Shown: positions 13,965 through 23,738, numbered from the stretch's first letter. The stretch: DNA of 33,683 bases from an uncultured Peptoniphilus sp. (GCA_902489255.1 CABTZF010000020.1:1-33683); one strand, 5' to 3'. Numbers and translations are program-made. Notes: generated by a model from the sequence alone, not told the origin.

Positions 13965-15680
13965 ATGAATAATAAATATAATTTATTTTATGAAATTACA
14001 AGTTATATATTAACAAAATCCAAAGATGAATTTAATTACAATAATGTGGCAAGTGATACAGATCCGGATCGTTTTTTTATTTTATCTGGCAGAAAAAAAG
14101 AAGATTTTTGCTCTTGGACTCTTTTTGACCTTGAAAAAAATAAAGCATTTGCTGAAAATTATTTAAGAAAACTCTTGGCCTCTGACAAGATTAAGGAAGA
14201 GCTTATTAATGACTATATAGATTTTATTTTTTCTTCCTATTGCTCTTTCTTTAAAATTATTTCCATAAAAGATAAGTACGCTCGCCTAAAGGACCTTATC
14301 CTTAATACTGAAATTATTGCTTATGACCCCGATCACCTGATAACTGATGAATTTGATTACTATTTTCTCAGACTTGGGAATTCTCCTGATGAAAATTATC
14401 TGGTTGTTTCAAAATTAAATTCTTTTCAAGAAGATTTTGCTAAAGCCCTTATAGGAGATGTGAATGAGTTTCTAAATTTCAAAAAAATTAGAGCAAATAA
14501 ATTTGTTGATATAAAAAAAATTCTAAAAGAAGACCTGATCAACATATTTTATATATATGGCAGCTGCTTGGCAAATTTTGCCAATGAATTGCAAGAAAAA
14601 TTTGCATTTGAGCAATTTTTAAACTTTGTTGAAGATGCTTTCTCTAAAGAAGATGCCTCAATCTTGGATGACTATTTAAAAGTTTTAAGTACCTATGAAA
14701 AATCCGGAAATTTATCCACAGATGAAGCTATTTACTATTTGCACCTCTTTTATAATGAATATATGGTTAAAAACAGTATGAATTTCTCATCATATAGCAA
14801 AATTAATTTTGAAAAAATTTATTATTCCTTATGTGAAAAAGGAGAGTTTGTAAATTTATATGAATTGAAAAACTCATTGAAGTTTTATAAAAATTACTAT
14901 AATTACCTAACCCAGCATAAGAGAACCAACAAGACAGATAAATTACTTAAGTCATTGCAAAAATCAAATGAAAATATATTTTTATATCAAAATCTGTTAA
15001 AAAATTCCTTATCCGGTTACTTTGTCGATAATAGCTTGGTTGATATAGTTGAAGATTCAGGCCTTGCTAAACCGAGTTTTATTAATAACTTTGAAAATTT
15101 TATTGATTATATTCAGTATTCCTATGTTTATAATGTTAAAACCGGTCAGATGTCCCCATCTGTAGTAAAATCAGTTTCTACAGAGCTTGGTCTTATGCCG
15201 ACAAAAAATGTTAAGACCCTTAGAGAATATCATTTTCCAGAACTTAAAATTTTCTTAAAATTTGCAGAGTTGAAAAATATAATTTGCCTAAATATAGATA
15301 ATGAATTTAATGACGGCCTTTATGAGATTTCTGAAAAAGCGTATAGATACCTATCCCTAGACCAGAATGAAAAATTTGCCCTTTGGCTCTCAACTTTAAT
15401 GAACCATGAATTTTATCATGGCATTTATAAGGAAAGCACATTTGCAAAAATGAGAACTTTTATAATAAAACTCCTTTTTGATATTGATGGTGATTTATTG
15501 GATAAGGATTTTAAAATAGAGAAAAATTATTTACCCCTGGTAAAAATTCTCGTGGACTTGGGAATTATTAAAGGTCTTGATAATCTTTCCTTCACAAATT
15601 TTGGAAGAGAAATTTTTAAGTATTTCAACAAAATAATCCCTGAAAAAAATATAATTAATATAAATTTTAATAATAAATAG
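13965..15680 (+). CDS. Uncharacterised 571-residue protein
   Basis: I do not recognise this as a named protein. It is a long intact frame with a good ribosome-binding site (AGGGTGG four bases before ATG), no signal peptide and no membrane helix, so it is probably cytoplasmic. The segment FCSWTLFD (48-55), then a helix, then SYCSFFKII (91-99) and YFLRLGNSPDENYLVV (133-148), resembles the N-terminal region of some SEC-C-associated clostridial proteins, but no CxC...CH metal motif is present. The middle (about 170-330) is rich in Tyr, Phe, Asn and Lys and mostly helical. The end (about 455-565: YEISEKAYRYLSL, LGIIKGLDNLSFTNFG) looks like one or two winged-helix units. Composition matches its neighbours. 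It stands alone and is divergent from hpf. Confidence 0.75.
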   Translation: MNNKYNLFYEITSYILTKSKDEFNYNNVASDTDPDRFFILSGRKKEDFCSWTLFDLEKNKAFAENYLRKLLASDKIKEELINDYIDFIFSSYCSFFKIISIKDKYARLKDLILNTEIIAYDPDHLITDEFDYYFLRLGNSPDENYLVVSKLNSFQEDFAKALIGDVNEFLNFKKIRANKFVDIKKILKEDLINIFYIYGSCLANFANELQEKFAFEQFLNFVEDAFSKEDASILDDYLKVLSTYEKSGNLSTDEAIYYLHLFYNEYMVKNSMNFSSYSKINFEKIYYSLCEKGEFVNLYELKNSLKFYKNYYNYLTQHKRTNKTDKLLKSLQKSNENIFLYQNLLKNSLSGYFVDNSLVDIVEDSGLAKPSFINNFENFIDYIQYSYVYNVKTGQMSPSVVKSVSTELGLMPTKNVKTLREYHFPELKIFLKFAELKNIICLNIDNEFNDGLYEISEKAYRYLSLDQNEKFALWLSTLMNHEFYHGIYKESTFAKMRTFIIKLLFDIDGDLLDKDFKIEKNYLPLVKILVDLGIIKGLDNLSFTNFGREIFKYFNKIIPEKNIININFNNK

Positions 15681-15847
15681 TAATTAAAAAAATAATAATC
15701 CTTGATACAACTTAGAACAAAACAATAACTAAATATCCTAAGAAACCAAACTAAAATTTACATCGCTTTTAAATTTTGAATTAATATAAGCTATTATGCT
15801 TAAGTTTAAATAATTTTTATTTGAAAGCCTTACAATTAAAATTTTAG

Positions 15848-16053
15848 ATTTTTCAGACCTTTTTTAACAGTTTTTATAAGATTTACATTAAACAACACTA
15901 CAAAATATGATTCTAAAAATTGAAGGTATTAACAACAAGATTAAAGTTATTAAGAGAGTTTCTTATGGCTACCGTTCTTTTGATAATTTTAGATTGAAAG
16001 TTTTTTTATGTTTTTATCATAAAAAAATATATGGTTTAAGCCCTAAGACATAA
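15848..16053 (+). pseudogene. ISL3-family transposase C-terminal fragment, frameshifted
   Basis: From 15919 to the TAA at 16051-16053 the frame reads IEGINNKIKVIKRVSYGYRS, then FDNFRLK, which is the characteristic end of ISL3 transposases. Upstream the matching sense jumps frame: 15848-15906 reads FFNSFYKIYIKQHYK, then a KYDSK-like piece in the next frame. At least two frameshifts, the second near an A-run at 15915-15919, and a missing N-terminus make it a pseudogene. Confidence 0.72.
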
Positions 16054-16062
16054 ACCATATAT
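16021..16062 (-). terminator. Terminator of rpoB-rpoC, inside the ISL3 remnant
   Basis: Arms ATATATGGTTTA (16027-16038) and TAAACCATATAT (16051-16062) pair perfectly over 12 bp. On the minus strand a run of seven T follows. It lies about 115 bp past the rpoC stop, and no better hairpin lies between. It overlaps the stop codon of the decayed transposase. Confidence 0.72.
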
Positions 16063-16176
16063 AATTAATTTTTAATCACCAACACTATTTGACAAAGAAC
16101 CCTTAAAATCTAAGTCTCTCAATATTTTTCCATTCAATCTTAAATTTTTTTATTTAAAATATTAGTTAATAATATT

Positions 16177-19100
16177 TTATTCATCTCCGGAAGCTTCTAA
16201 AATATCTTTTCTTTCTATTATTTCAGAATTTTCCAAAATATTATAATTTTCCTTGACCTCATCAGAAACCCCAATTTGAACTCTGGAGTTTTTTCTTGCT
16301 CCGGTTCCTGCCGGGATTAGCTGACCAATTATAATATTTTCTTTTAATCCATGAAGCATATCTTCTTTGCCTTTTATAGCTGCATCCGTTAAAACTCTTG
16401 TGGTTTCTTGGAAAGATGCTGCCGATAAGAAAGAATCAGTGGCAAGTGAAGCCTTGGTGATACCCAGTAAATTTACTTGTCCTTGAGCAGGCTGCAAACC
16501 CTTTTTAACCATTTCTTTATTGACGCTTATAAAATCATTTTTTTCAACTAAAGAACCCGGTAAAAATTCAGTGTCTCCTGCTTCATCTATCTTATATTTA
16601 GAAAGCATTTGTCTTACAATAATTTCAATATGCTTATCATTGATATCTACACCTTGGAGTCTATATACTCTTTGAACTTCTTTAACTATATATTCTTCAA
16701 CGCCCTTAGCTCCCTTAACCCTCAATAGGTCTTGAGGATAAACACTACCTTGGGTAAGCTCATCTCCGGCTTCAACATAATCTCCAGCTTTAACTTTAAG
16801 TCTTGCTCCATAAACAACGCTATAGAGATCTTTTGTACCATCTTTAGTTGTTATAATTATTTCTTTTTTCTTATTAGTTTCTTTTATATCAACTTCGCCC
16901 TCATGTTCTGCAATCATTGCAAGACCTTTGGGTTTTCTGGCTTCAAAAAGTTCTTCAACCCTAGGAAGACCTTGAGTTATATCTGCTGCCTGAGCAACTC
17001 CTCCTGTATGGAATGTTCTCATTGTAAGTTGAGTTCCCGGTTCTCCTATTGATTGAGCGGCAATAACTCCTACTGCTTCGCCAACTCCAACAATATTTCC
17101 TGTAGCTAAATTCCTGCCATAACAATGAGCACAAACACCATTCTTGGATTGACATACCAGAGCAGACCTTACCTTAACTTCTTTGATTCCCGCTTCAACA
17201 ATTTTATCAGCATCATCATCGGATATTTCTGTATTTCCCTCTACCAATACATTACCGGTATTTGGATCTATTATATCTTCAAAAGCAAACCTGCCGGCAA
17301 TTCTATCAGCTAAATTTTCAATTACTTCTTTGCCGTCTTTAAAAGCTTTGGCAACTATATACTGATCAGAATGACAATCTTCTTCTTGAATGATTATTTG
17401 TTGGGAAACATCCACAAGTCTTCTTGTTAAATAACCGGAGTCGGCTGTTCTTAGAGCTGTATCTGCAAGCCCTTTTCTAGAACCATGGGCGGACATATAA
17501 AATTCCAACACACTAAGCCCTTCTCTAAAGTTTGAAGTTATAGGAACTTCTATAGTCCTTCCTGATGGTGAAGCCATAAGCCCACGCATACCTGCTAATT
17601 GTCTGATTTGGTTTTTTGAACCTCTGGCTCCTGAATCAGCCATAATATAAATATTATTTAATCTGTCAAAGCCTCTCATAACATCTTCAGTTAAATCATC
17701 AGTTGCCTTGTTCCAAATTTCAATTACTTTTTCATATCTTTCTTCATCTGATATAAGCCCACGCCTAAAGGCTTTTTCATATTTTTCTACTTCTTTTTGA
17801 GCAGATTGCAGAATATGTGGTTTACTTTCAGGAATTTGAACATCTCCCATAGAAATTGAAATTGCTCCTATTGTTGAATAATGGTAGCCATAGGATTTAA
17901 TATTATCAAGAAGTTTGGCAGTTTCTATATTACCATGTTTCTTATAAGTTTTTTCAATTATTTTAGCTAAAAGTTTTTTGTCTATAACTTGGTCAATCTC
18001 TAAAGAATATTTATCTTCTTCTCTATTTACAAATCCCAAGTCTTGAGGAATAAATTCATTTACAATAAATCTGCCAACAGATGAAGCTATTATTTTGCCT
18101 CTTTTATCATTATAATCTGCAAACCTTCTAACTTTTACATGAGCTTGTAAGTGTAAATATCCACTGTAATATGCATGCATCATTTCATCAAAAGAACAAT
18201 ATATGTTTCCATCGCCCTTTAATTTTTCTTTTCTATCTAGGGTCAGGTAGTATGAACCTAAAATCATATCTTGCGTAGGAATAGCTATAGGCTTTCCATC
18301 TTTTAAACCCAAAATATTATTTGTTGAAAGCATTAAAAGCCTTGCTTCAGCTTGAGCCTCTGTTGATAAAGGAAGGTGGATAGCCATTTGGTCTCCATCA
18401 AAGTCGGCATTATAGGCTGTACAAGATAGGGGGTGAAGCTTTATTGCCTTGCCTTCTACCAAAACCGGCTCAAAGGCTTGAATCCCCAGTCTATGAAGAG
18501 TGGGTGCACGATTAAGAAGCACCGGATGATCTTTAATAACATCTTCAAGAACATCCCAAACATCTTCTCTTACTCTTTCAACCATTCTTTTGGCTGATTT
18601 TATATTATGAGCCAGACCTCTTTTTACCAATTCTCTCATGACAAAGGGCTTAAATAGTTCCAAAGCCATATTTTTAGGAACCCCGCATTGATAAAATTTA
18701 AGCTCAGGTCCAACTACAATAACACTACGACCTGAATAATCAACACGTTTGCCCAAAAGATTTTGTCTAAACCTTCCCTGTTTACCTTTTAACATTTCAG
18801 ACAATGATTTTAGAGGTCTATTGCCGGGTCCTGTTACAGGCCTTCCTCTTCTTCCGTTATCTATCAGGGCATCGACTGCTTCTTGAAGCATTCTTTTTTC
18901 GTTTCTTACTATAATATCAGGAGCATTAATATCTTTTAGTTTTTTTAATCTGTTGTTTCTATTTATAATTCTCCTGTATAGGTCATTTAGGTCACTTGTT
19001 GCAAATCTGCCGCCATCTAATTGAACCATAGGTCTTAAATCTGGTGGAATTACAGGAATGGCATCTAGGATCATCCATGTAGGATTATTGCCGGATTGAA

Positions 19101-19755
19101 TAAAAGCATCTATAACTTCGAGTCTTCTTGTTATACGAATTTTCTTTTGACCTGTTGCATTTTCCAGTTCAGCAGTCAACTCATCATTTACTTTTTGTAA
19201 ATCAACTTTTGACAGAAGTTCTTTAATGGCTTCCGCTCCCATTTTTGCAGTAAATTTATCTCCGAACTCACTCTTATATTCTCTGTATTCAACTTCATTT
19301 AAAAGTTGCTTTTCATACAGGATAGTTTCTCCCGGTTCAACTCTTGTAACAATATAGGATGCGAAGTATAATACTTTTTCCAAAGCCCTTGGGCTCATAT
19401 CAAGAACAAGACCCATTCGTGACGGTATTCCTTTAAAATACCATATATGAGATACAGGTGCTGCAAGTTCTATATGACCCATACGTTCACGCCTTACTTT
19501 AGCCTTTGTTACTTCAACTCCGCACTTTTCACAGACTACGCCTTTATACCTAACTCTTTTGTACTTACCGCAGGCACATTCCCAATCTTTGGTAGGTCCA
19601 AAAATCTTTTCACAGAATAGCCCTTCTTTTTCCGGTTTTAATGTTCTATAATTTATTGTTTCAGGCTTTTTCACTTCTCCATAAGACCATTCTCTAATCT
19701 TTTCAGGTGAAGCTAAACCAATTTTAATAGAATGAAATAATTCGTGTTCGCTCAA
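16177..19755 (-). CDS. rpoC: RNA polymerase subunit beta'
   Basis: 1192 residues, the usual length in Firmicutes. The N-terminal zinc finger has Cys60, Cys62, Cys75 and Cys78. The active site NADFDGDQM with its three magnesium-binding aspartates is at 449-457, and RAPTLHRLGIQAFEP lies just before it. The second zinc site (CQSKNGVCAHCYGR), the bridge/trigger region (GARGSKNQIRQLAGMRGLM) and the C-terminal GEPGTQLTMRTFHTGG are all present. The start is TTG (19753-19755), supported by AAAGGAG eight bases upstream and by the family N-terminus. It follows rpoB by 17 bp. No rpsL/rpsG cluster follows, which is unusual. Confidence 0.98.
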   Translation of the reverse strand: MSEHELFHSIKIGLASPEKIREWSYGEVKKPETINYRTLKPEKEGLFCEKIFGPTKDWECACGKYKRVRYKGVVCEKCGVEVTKAKVRRERMGHIELAAPVSHIWYFKGIPSRMGLVLDMSPRALEKVLYFASYIVTRVEPGETILYEKQLLNEVEYREYKSEFGDKFTAKMGAEAIKELLSKVDLQKVNDELTAELENATGQKKIRITRRLEVIDAFIQSGNNPTWMILDAIPVIPPDLRPMVQLDGGRFATSDLNDLYRRIINRNNRLKKLKDINAPDIIVRNEKRMLQEAVDALIDNGRRGRPVTGPGNRPLKSLSEMLKGKQGRFRQNLLGKRVDYSGRSVIVVGPELKFYQCGVPKNMALELFKPFVMRELVKRGLAHNIKSAKRMVERVREDVWDVLEDVIKDHPVLLNRAPTLHRLGIQAFEPVLVEGKAIKLHPLSCTAYNADFDGDQMAIHLPLSTEAQAEARLLMLSTNNILGLKDGKPIAIPTQDMILGSYYLTLDRKEKLKGDGNIYCSFDEMMHAYYSGYLHLQAHVKVRRFADYNDKRGKIIASSVGRFIVNEFIPQDLGFVNREEDKYSLEIDQVIDKKLLAKIIEKTYKKHGNIETAKLLDNIKSYGYHYSTIGAISISMGDVQIPESKPHILQSAQKEVEKYEKAFRRGLISDEERYEKVIEIWNKATDDLTEDVMRGFDRLNNIYIMADSGARGSKNQIRQLAGMRGLMASPSGRTIEVPITSNFREGLSVLEFYMSAHGSRKGLADTALRTADSGYLTRRLVDVSQQIIIQEEDCHSDQYIVAKAFKDGKEVIENLADRIAGRFAFEDIIDPNTGNVLVEGNTEISDDDADKIVEAGIKEVKVRSALVCQSKNGVCAHCYGRNLATGNIVGVGEAVGVIAAQSIGEPGTQLTMRTFHTGGVAQAADITQGLPRVEELFEARKPKGLAMIAEHEGEVDIKETNKKKEIIITTKDGTKDLYSVVYGARLKVKAGDYVEAGDELTQGSVYPQDLLRVKGAKGVEEYIVKEVQRVYRLQGVDINDKHIEIIVRQMLSKYKIDEAGDTEFLPGSLVEKNDFISVNKEMVKKGLQPAQGQVNLLGITKASLATDSFLSAASFQETTRVLTDAAIKGKEDMLHGLKENIIIGQLIPAGTGARKNSRVQIGVSDEVKENYNILENSEIIERKDILEASGDE

Positions 19756-19772
19756 AAGGATGCTCCTTTCCC

Positions 19773-22700
19773 TTATTCATTATCAATATCTTCGTAGTCT
19801 TCATCTGAATCTTCCAAATAAGATTCAGAGTCCCCGGATTGATCATCATCTTCCATAGGAGTGAAATTATCATCTAAATCTTCAATTTCTTCGCTTGAAA
19901 TTGTCCTTATACCCATTGTTTTATTGGGCCCATTAGTTTCAATAAGATCTTTTAAATCTTCTTCATTCTCATCAGAGATATTGTCAATTCTTGAAAGATC
20001 ATCTTCTTCCGCTTCAAGATCTACAGGTTTTCCATTCTCATCTAGAACTTGAATTTCTAAGGCAAGAGATTGTAATTCTTTTATTAAAACTTTAAATGAT
20101 TCAGGTATGCTTGGTTGCGGTATATTCTCTCCCTTAACGATTGCTTCATAAGTTTTCACACGTCCAACTATATCATCAGACTTAACAGTTAACATTTCTT
20201 GTAGTGTATAGGATGCACCATAGGCCTCTAAAGCCCAAACTTCCATTTCCCCAAATCTTTGACCTCCAAATTGAGCCTTACCTCCAAGGGGTTGTTGGGT
20301 TACTAAAGAATAAGGTCCTGTTGAACGCGCGTGAATCTTTTCATCTACCAGGTGGTGAAGTTTTAACATATACATATAGCCTACAGTAACGGGATGATCA
20401 AATTCTTCCCCTGTTCTACCATCTCGAAGTTGAATCTTTCCGTCATGGGGATATCCTGCTTTTTCAAGAGATTCAAAAATATCCGCTTCATTTGCCCCGT
20501 CAAATACCGGTGTTGCTACATGCCAGCCAAGTTTTTTAGCAGCTAAACCCAAATGAACTTCCAGTACTTGTCCTAAATTCATACGGCTAGGCACACCTAA
20601 AGGATTCAACACAATTTGTATAGGAGTTCCATCGGGCATATAAGGCATATCTTCAGCCGGTAATACTCTTGAAATTACACCCTTATTACCATGACGACCG
20701 CACATTTTATCACCGACTTGAATTTTTCTCTTAGTCGCCACAAAAACTCTAACCATTTCATTTACACCCGGTTGAAGCTCATCACCTTCTGATCTCTTAA
20801 AGGTTTTTACATCAACAACTATTCCATGTTCTCCATGAGGAAGTCTTAAAGATGTGTCTCGAACTTCACGAGCTTTTTCTCCGAATATTGAACGCAATAG
20901 TCTTTCTTCTGCTGAAAGCTCGGTTTCTCCCTTGGGAGTAACTTTGCCAACAAGAATATCTCCAGGTTTTACTTCCGCACCAATCCTTACAACGCCAAGA
21001 TCATCAAGGTCTTTTAACATATCATCTCCAACATTTGGAATGTCGAATGTTATTTCTTCAGGGCCAAGTTTAGTATCTCGGGCTTCAGATTCATATTCTT
21101 CAATATGAAGAGAGGTTAATGTGTCATTAATTACTAGCTCCTGATTTACTAGAACTGCATCTTCATAATTATAACCTTCCCAATTCATGAAGGCTATTAA
21201 GATATTTTTGCCGAGAGCCATTTCGCCCATATCCGTAGAAGGACCGTCAGCGATTATTTCACCTTTTTTTACCCTTTGTCCTTGTTTAACTATCGGTCTT
21301 TGGTTAATGGTTGTGCCTTGGTTGCCCCCAACAAATTTATGAAGTTTATAGGTATCAAGTACCTTGTCCTCATCTCTGCGAAGCTCAATATGTCTGGCAT
21401 CAACTTTTTCAATAATTCCGTCATCAGTGGCAACTATAACAACTCCTGAATCTTTAGCAGCCCTATATTCGATGCCAGTACCGATAATAGGTGCTTGTGT
21501 TGATAATAGAGGTACGGCTTGCCTTTGCATATTAGCTCCCATAAGAGCTCTGTTTGCATCGTCATTTTCAAGGAAAGGTATCATGGAAGTACCAACAGCA
21601 ACAATTTGTTGAGGTGATACATCCATATAGCTTACATCTTTAACATCAAAAATATCAACTATTCCCTCATGTCCCCTGCATGCTATCCTTTTTTCTAAAA
21701 ATCGTCCTTCTTCATCAAGCTTTTCATAAGATTGAGCAATTATGTGTTCGTATTCAACATCTGCTGTTAAATATTCTATTTGGTCTGTAACAACTCCATC
21801 TATAACTTTTCTATAAGGAGTTTCTATAAATCCATATTCATTAATTCTTGCATAGGTGGTTAAAGAAGTTATAAGCCCGATATTCGGTCCTTCCGGAGTT
21901 TCAATTGGGCACATTCTTCCATAGTGTGAGTTATGGACGTCACGCACTTCAAAACCTGCCCTATCTCTACTTAACCCACCGGGTCCTAGTGCAGATAATC
22001 TTCTTTTGTGAGTTAATTCTGATAAGGGGTTGTTTTGGTCCATAAATTGTGAAAGTTGTGAAGAACCGAAAAATTCTTTAATGGCAGCTGTAACAGGTCT
22101 AATATTTATAAGAGATTGAGGTGTTGTTGCTTCAACATCCTGTACAGTCATTCTTTCACGAATCACACGTTCCATTCTTGATATACCTATTCTAAATTGA
22201 TTTTGCAATAATTCACCAACAGATCTGATTCTCCTATTGCCTAAATGGTCAATATCATCCGTATATCCTACTCCGTCCATAAGATTGAATTCATAATTTA
22301 TAGCTGCAATAATATCATCTATAACAATGTGCTTGGGGCTTAATTCATGATGGTTTTTAATTAATTCCTCTTTAAAGGTTTCTTCGTTTTGACCAAATTC
22401 TTCATAAATAGCCTTAAATAATGGATAATATATTTTTTCCATAAATCCAATTTCTTTTAATTCAAAACCCAATCCGTATCCTGAAGGAATGCAGAAGTTA
22501 TTTCCTATTACTATAACTTCCCTTGATTCATTTTCATCAAAAGGGTTGATAACCTTAAGAAGAACTCGGTTTATCCCTGAATTTTCAATCTCATATGCCT
22601 TTGTCCTATCTAAAGTATCCCCGGCACTTGCAATTATTTCACCGGTGATTGGGTTTACGGCATCTTCTGCAAGAATATTATTTTCAATTCTGGCCGCAAG

Positions 22701-23537
22701 ACCTAATTTTTTATTAAATTTATATCTACCGACTCTTGCAAGGTCATATCTTCTGTCATCAAAAAACATATTTTCGAATAAAGACTTTGCACTGTCAATA
22801 GTTGGTGGCTCACCCGGCCTTAATTTTTTATATATTTCAAGTAAGGCTTCATTTTTATTTGTAGTGGTATCTTTTTCAAAAGTTTTGCTTAAAGCTTCGC
22901 TTTCACCTAAGATTTTTATAATTTCGCTATTGCTTTCCACCCCTATTGCACGAGCAAGAATTGTTATGGGAATTTTTCTGGTCCTGTCTATACGAACATT
23001 AATTACTCCTGCAGCATCGGTTTCAAATTCCAACCATGCTCCACGGTTGGGAATAAGAGTTGAAGAAAAAAGCTTCTTTCCGGTCTTATCTCTCTCTTCC
23101 TTAAAATATGCCCCCGGGCTTCTAACGAGTTGAGATACAACAACACGTTCAGCACCATTTATAACAAAAGTTCCCGTTGGAGTCATTAGGGGTAAATCTC
23201 CCATGAAAACTTCTTGTTCCTTAACTTCCCCCGTAGCAGTGCTAATTAATCTAACTTTCACTTTTAGAGGTGCACAATAATTTGCATCTCTTTGTTTAGC
23301 TTCATCAATGTCGTATTTAATATCATCAGAAATATAATAATCAACGAATTCTAAAATTAATTTGCCCGAATAATCCTCAATAGGAGATACATCGTCAAAA
23401 ACTTCCTTGAGCCCTTCTTTAATGAACCAATCAAAAGAAGAAGTCTGCACGTCAAGGAGGTTGGGTAAACTCATTACCTCTCCTACCCTGGAAAAACTCA
23501 TCCTCTCACGTTTCCCATATTTTACAGGATGTGCCAT
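19773..23537 (-). CDS. rpoB: RNA polymerase subunit beta
   Basis: 1254 residues, slightly longer than the B. subtilis protein. All conserved blocks are present, including the rifampicin pocket (GSSQLSQFMDQNNPLSELTH then KRRLSALGPGG) with the sensitive-type residues. KMCGRHGNKGVISRV and the C-terminal GGKAQFGGQRFGEMEVWAL clamp region are also intact. The last ~85 residues form a strongly acidic tail rich in Asp, Glu and Ser, ending EDSDEDYEDIDNE. The start ATG has AGGGTGA four bases upstream. The gene has its own promoter and is not preceded by rplJ-rplL, unlike the standard arrangement. Confidence 0.98.
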   Translation of the reverse strand: MAHPVKYGKRERMSFSRVGEVMSLPNLLDVQTSSFDWFIKEGLKEVFDDVSPIEDYSGKLILEFVDYYISDDIKYDIDEAKQRDANYCAPLKVKVRLISTATGEVKEQEVFMGDLPLMTPTGTFVINGAERVVVSQLVRSPGAYFKEERDKTGKKLFSSTLIPNRGAWLEFETDAAGVINVRIDRTRKIPITILARAIGVESNSEIIKILGESEALSKTFEKDTTTNKNEALLEIYKKLRPGEPPTIDSAKSLFENMFFDDRRYDLARVGRYKFNKKLGLAARIENNILAEDAVNPITGEIIASAGDTLDRTKAYEIENSGINRVLLKVINPFDENESREVIVIGNNFCIPSGYGLGFELKEIGFMEKIYYPLFKAIYEEFGQNEETFKEELIKNHHELSPKHIVIDDIIAAINYEFNLMDGVGYTDDIDHLGNRRIRSVGELLQNQFRIGISRMERVIRERMTVQDVEATTPQSLINIRPVTAAIKEFFGSSQLSQFMDQNNPLSELTHKRRLSALGPGGLSRDRAGFEVRDVHNSHYGRMCPIETPEGPNIGLITSLTTYARINEYGFIETPYRKVIDGVVTDQIEYLTADVEYEHIIAQSYEKLDEEGRFLEKRIACRGHEGIVDIFDVKDVSYMDVSPQQIVAVGTSMIPFLENDDANRALMGANMQRQAVPLLSTQAPIIGTGIEYRAAKDSGVVIVATDDGIIEKVDARHIELRRDEDKVLDTYKLHKFVGGNQGTTINQRPIVKQGQRVKKGEIIADGPSTDMGEMALGKNILIAFMNWEGYNYEDAVLVNQELVINDTLTSLHIEEYESEARDTKLGPEEITFDIPNVGDDMLKDLDDLGVVRIGAEVKPGDILVGKVTPKGETELSAEERLLRSIFGEKAREVRDTSLRLPHGEHGIVVDVKTFKRSEGDELQPGVNEMVRVFVATKRKIQVGDKMCGRHGNKGVISRVLPAEDMPYMPDGTPIQIVLNPLGVPSRMNLGQVLEVHLGLAAKKLGWHVATPVFDGANEADIFESLEKAGYPHDGKIQLRDGRTGEEFDHPVTVGYMYMLKLHHLVDEKIHARSTGPYSLVTQQPLGGKAQFGGQRFGEMEVWALEAYGASYTLQEMLTVKSDDIVGRVKTYEAIVKGENIPQPSIPESFKVLIKELQSLALEIQVLDENGKPVDLEAEEDDLSRIDNISDENEEDLKDLIETNGPNKTMGIRTISSEEIEDLDDNFTPMEDDDQSGDSESYLEDSDEDYEDIDNE

Positions 23538-23571
23538 TTTTTCACCCTAGCCTTTCATGAGTCAATTATTA

Positions 23572-23599
23572 AATTAGAGGATACTTATCCACTCTAATT
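23572..23599 (-). other. Hairpin in the rpoB untranslated leader
   Basis: On the minus strand AATTAGAG and GGATA pair with TATCC and TCTAATT, with a small bulge, between the predicted promoter and the start codon. No T-run follows, so it is not a terminator. It could affect translation or stability; no known leader family fits. Confidence 0.4.
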
Positions 23600-23617
23600 A
23601 TTATTATGCAAATAATA

Positions 23618-23646
23618 ATTTTAACATAGTTTTTACAAATTTACAA
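23618..23646 (-). promoter_or_regulatory. Probable promoter of rpoB-rpoC
   Basis: Minus strand: TTGTAA (23641-23646), a 17-bp spacer, TAAAAT (23618-23623). The leader would be about 70 nt. Its presence, after a clear terminator, supports an independent rpoBC operon. Confidence 0.55.
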
Positions 23647-23701
23647 TAAGATTTGTCACTAATATTTAATATTTGAAAATTTATTGTTAAATTATTTTAT
23701 A

Positions 23702-23733
23702 ATAAAAATAAGGGATTACATCACTAATCCCTT
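23702..23733 (-). terminator. Terminator of the ftsEX-M23-S41 operon
   Basis: Arms AAGGGATTA (23710-23718) and TAATCCCTT (23725-23733) form a perfect 9-bp stem. On the minus strand it is followed by ATTTTTATT. It sits 5 bp past the S41 protease stop. Confidence 0.82.
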
Positions 23734-23738
23734 AAGTC

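Larger units (their letters stand above)
15848..16101 (+). mobile_element. ISL3-family IS remnant: transposase tail plus right terminal repeat
   Basis: A broken transposase C-terminus (15848-16053) is followed by a 26-bp terminal repeat at 16076-16101. Read from the outside, the repeat starts GGTTCTTTGTCAAATAGTG and continues TTGGTGA, one base off the GGCTCT start usual for ISL3. No left end or N-terminal half is present before the gene ending at 15680, so the copy is truncated. Its repeat differs from the IS at 1-268, so two different ISL3-type elements have visited this region. Confidence 0.72.
15681..16176. other. 496-bp intergenic region downstream of rpoC
   Basis: It contains the ISL3 remnant (15848-16101) and its hairpin. 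15681-15847 is A+T-rich with no frame or motif I can support. 16102-16176 has no feature apart from A+T-only palindromic sequence near 16155-16175. Confidence 0.6.

Noticed and set aside
22489..23133. 214-codon open frame on the plus strand opposite rpoB
   Set aside because: Antisense to a highly conserved gene, with serine/leucine-rich composition typical of a shadow frame and no supporting ribosome-binding site.
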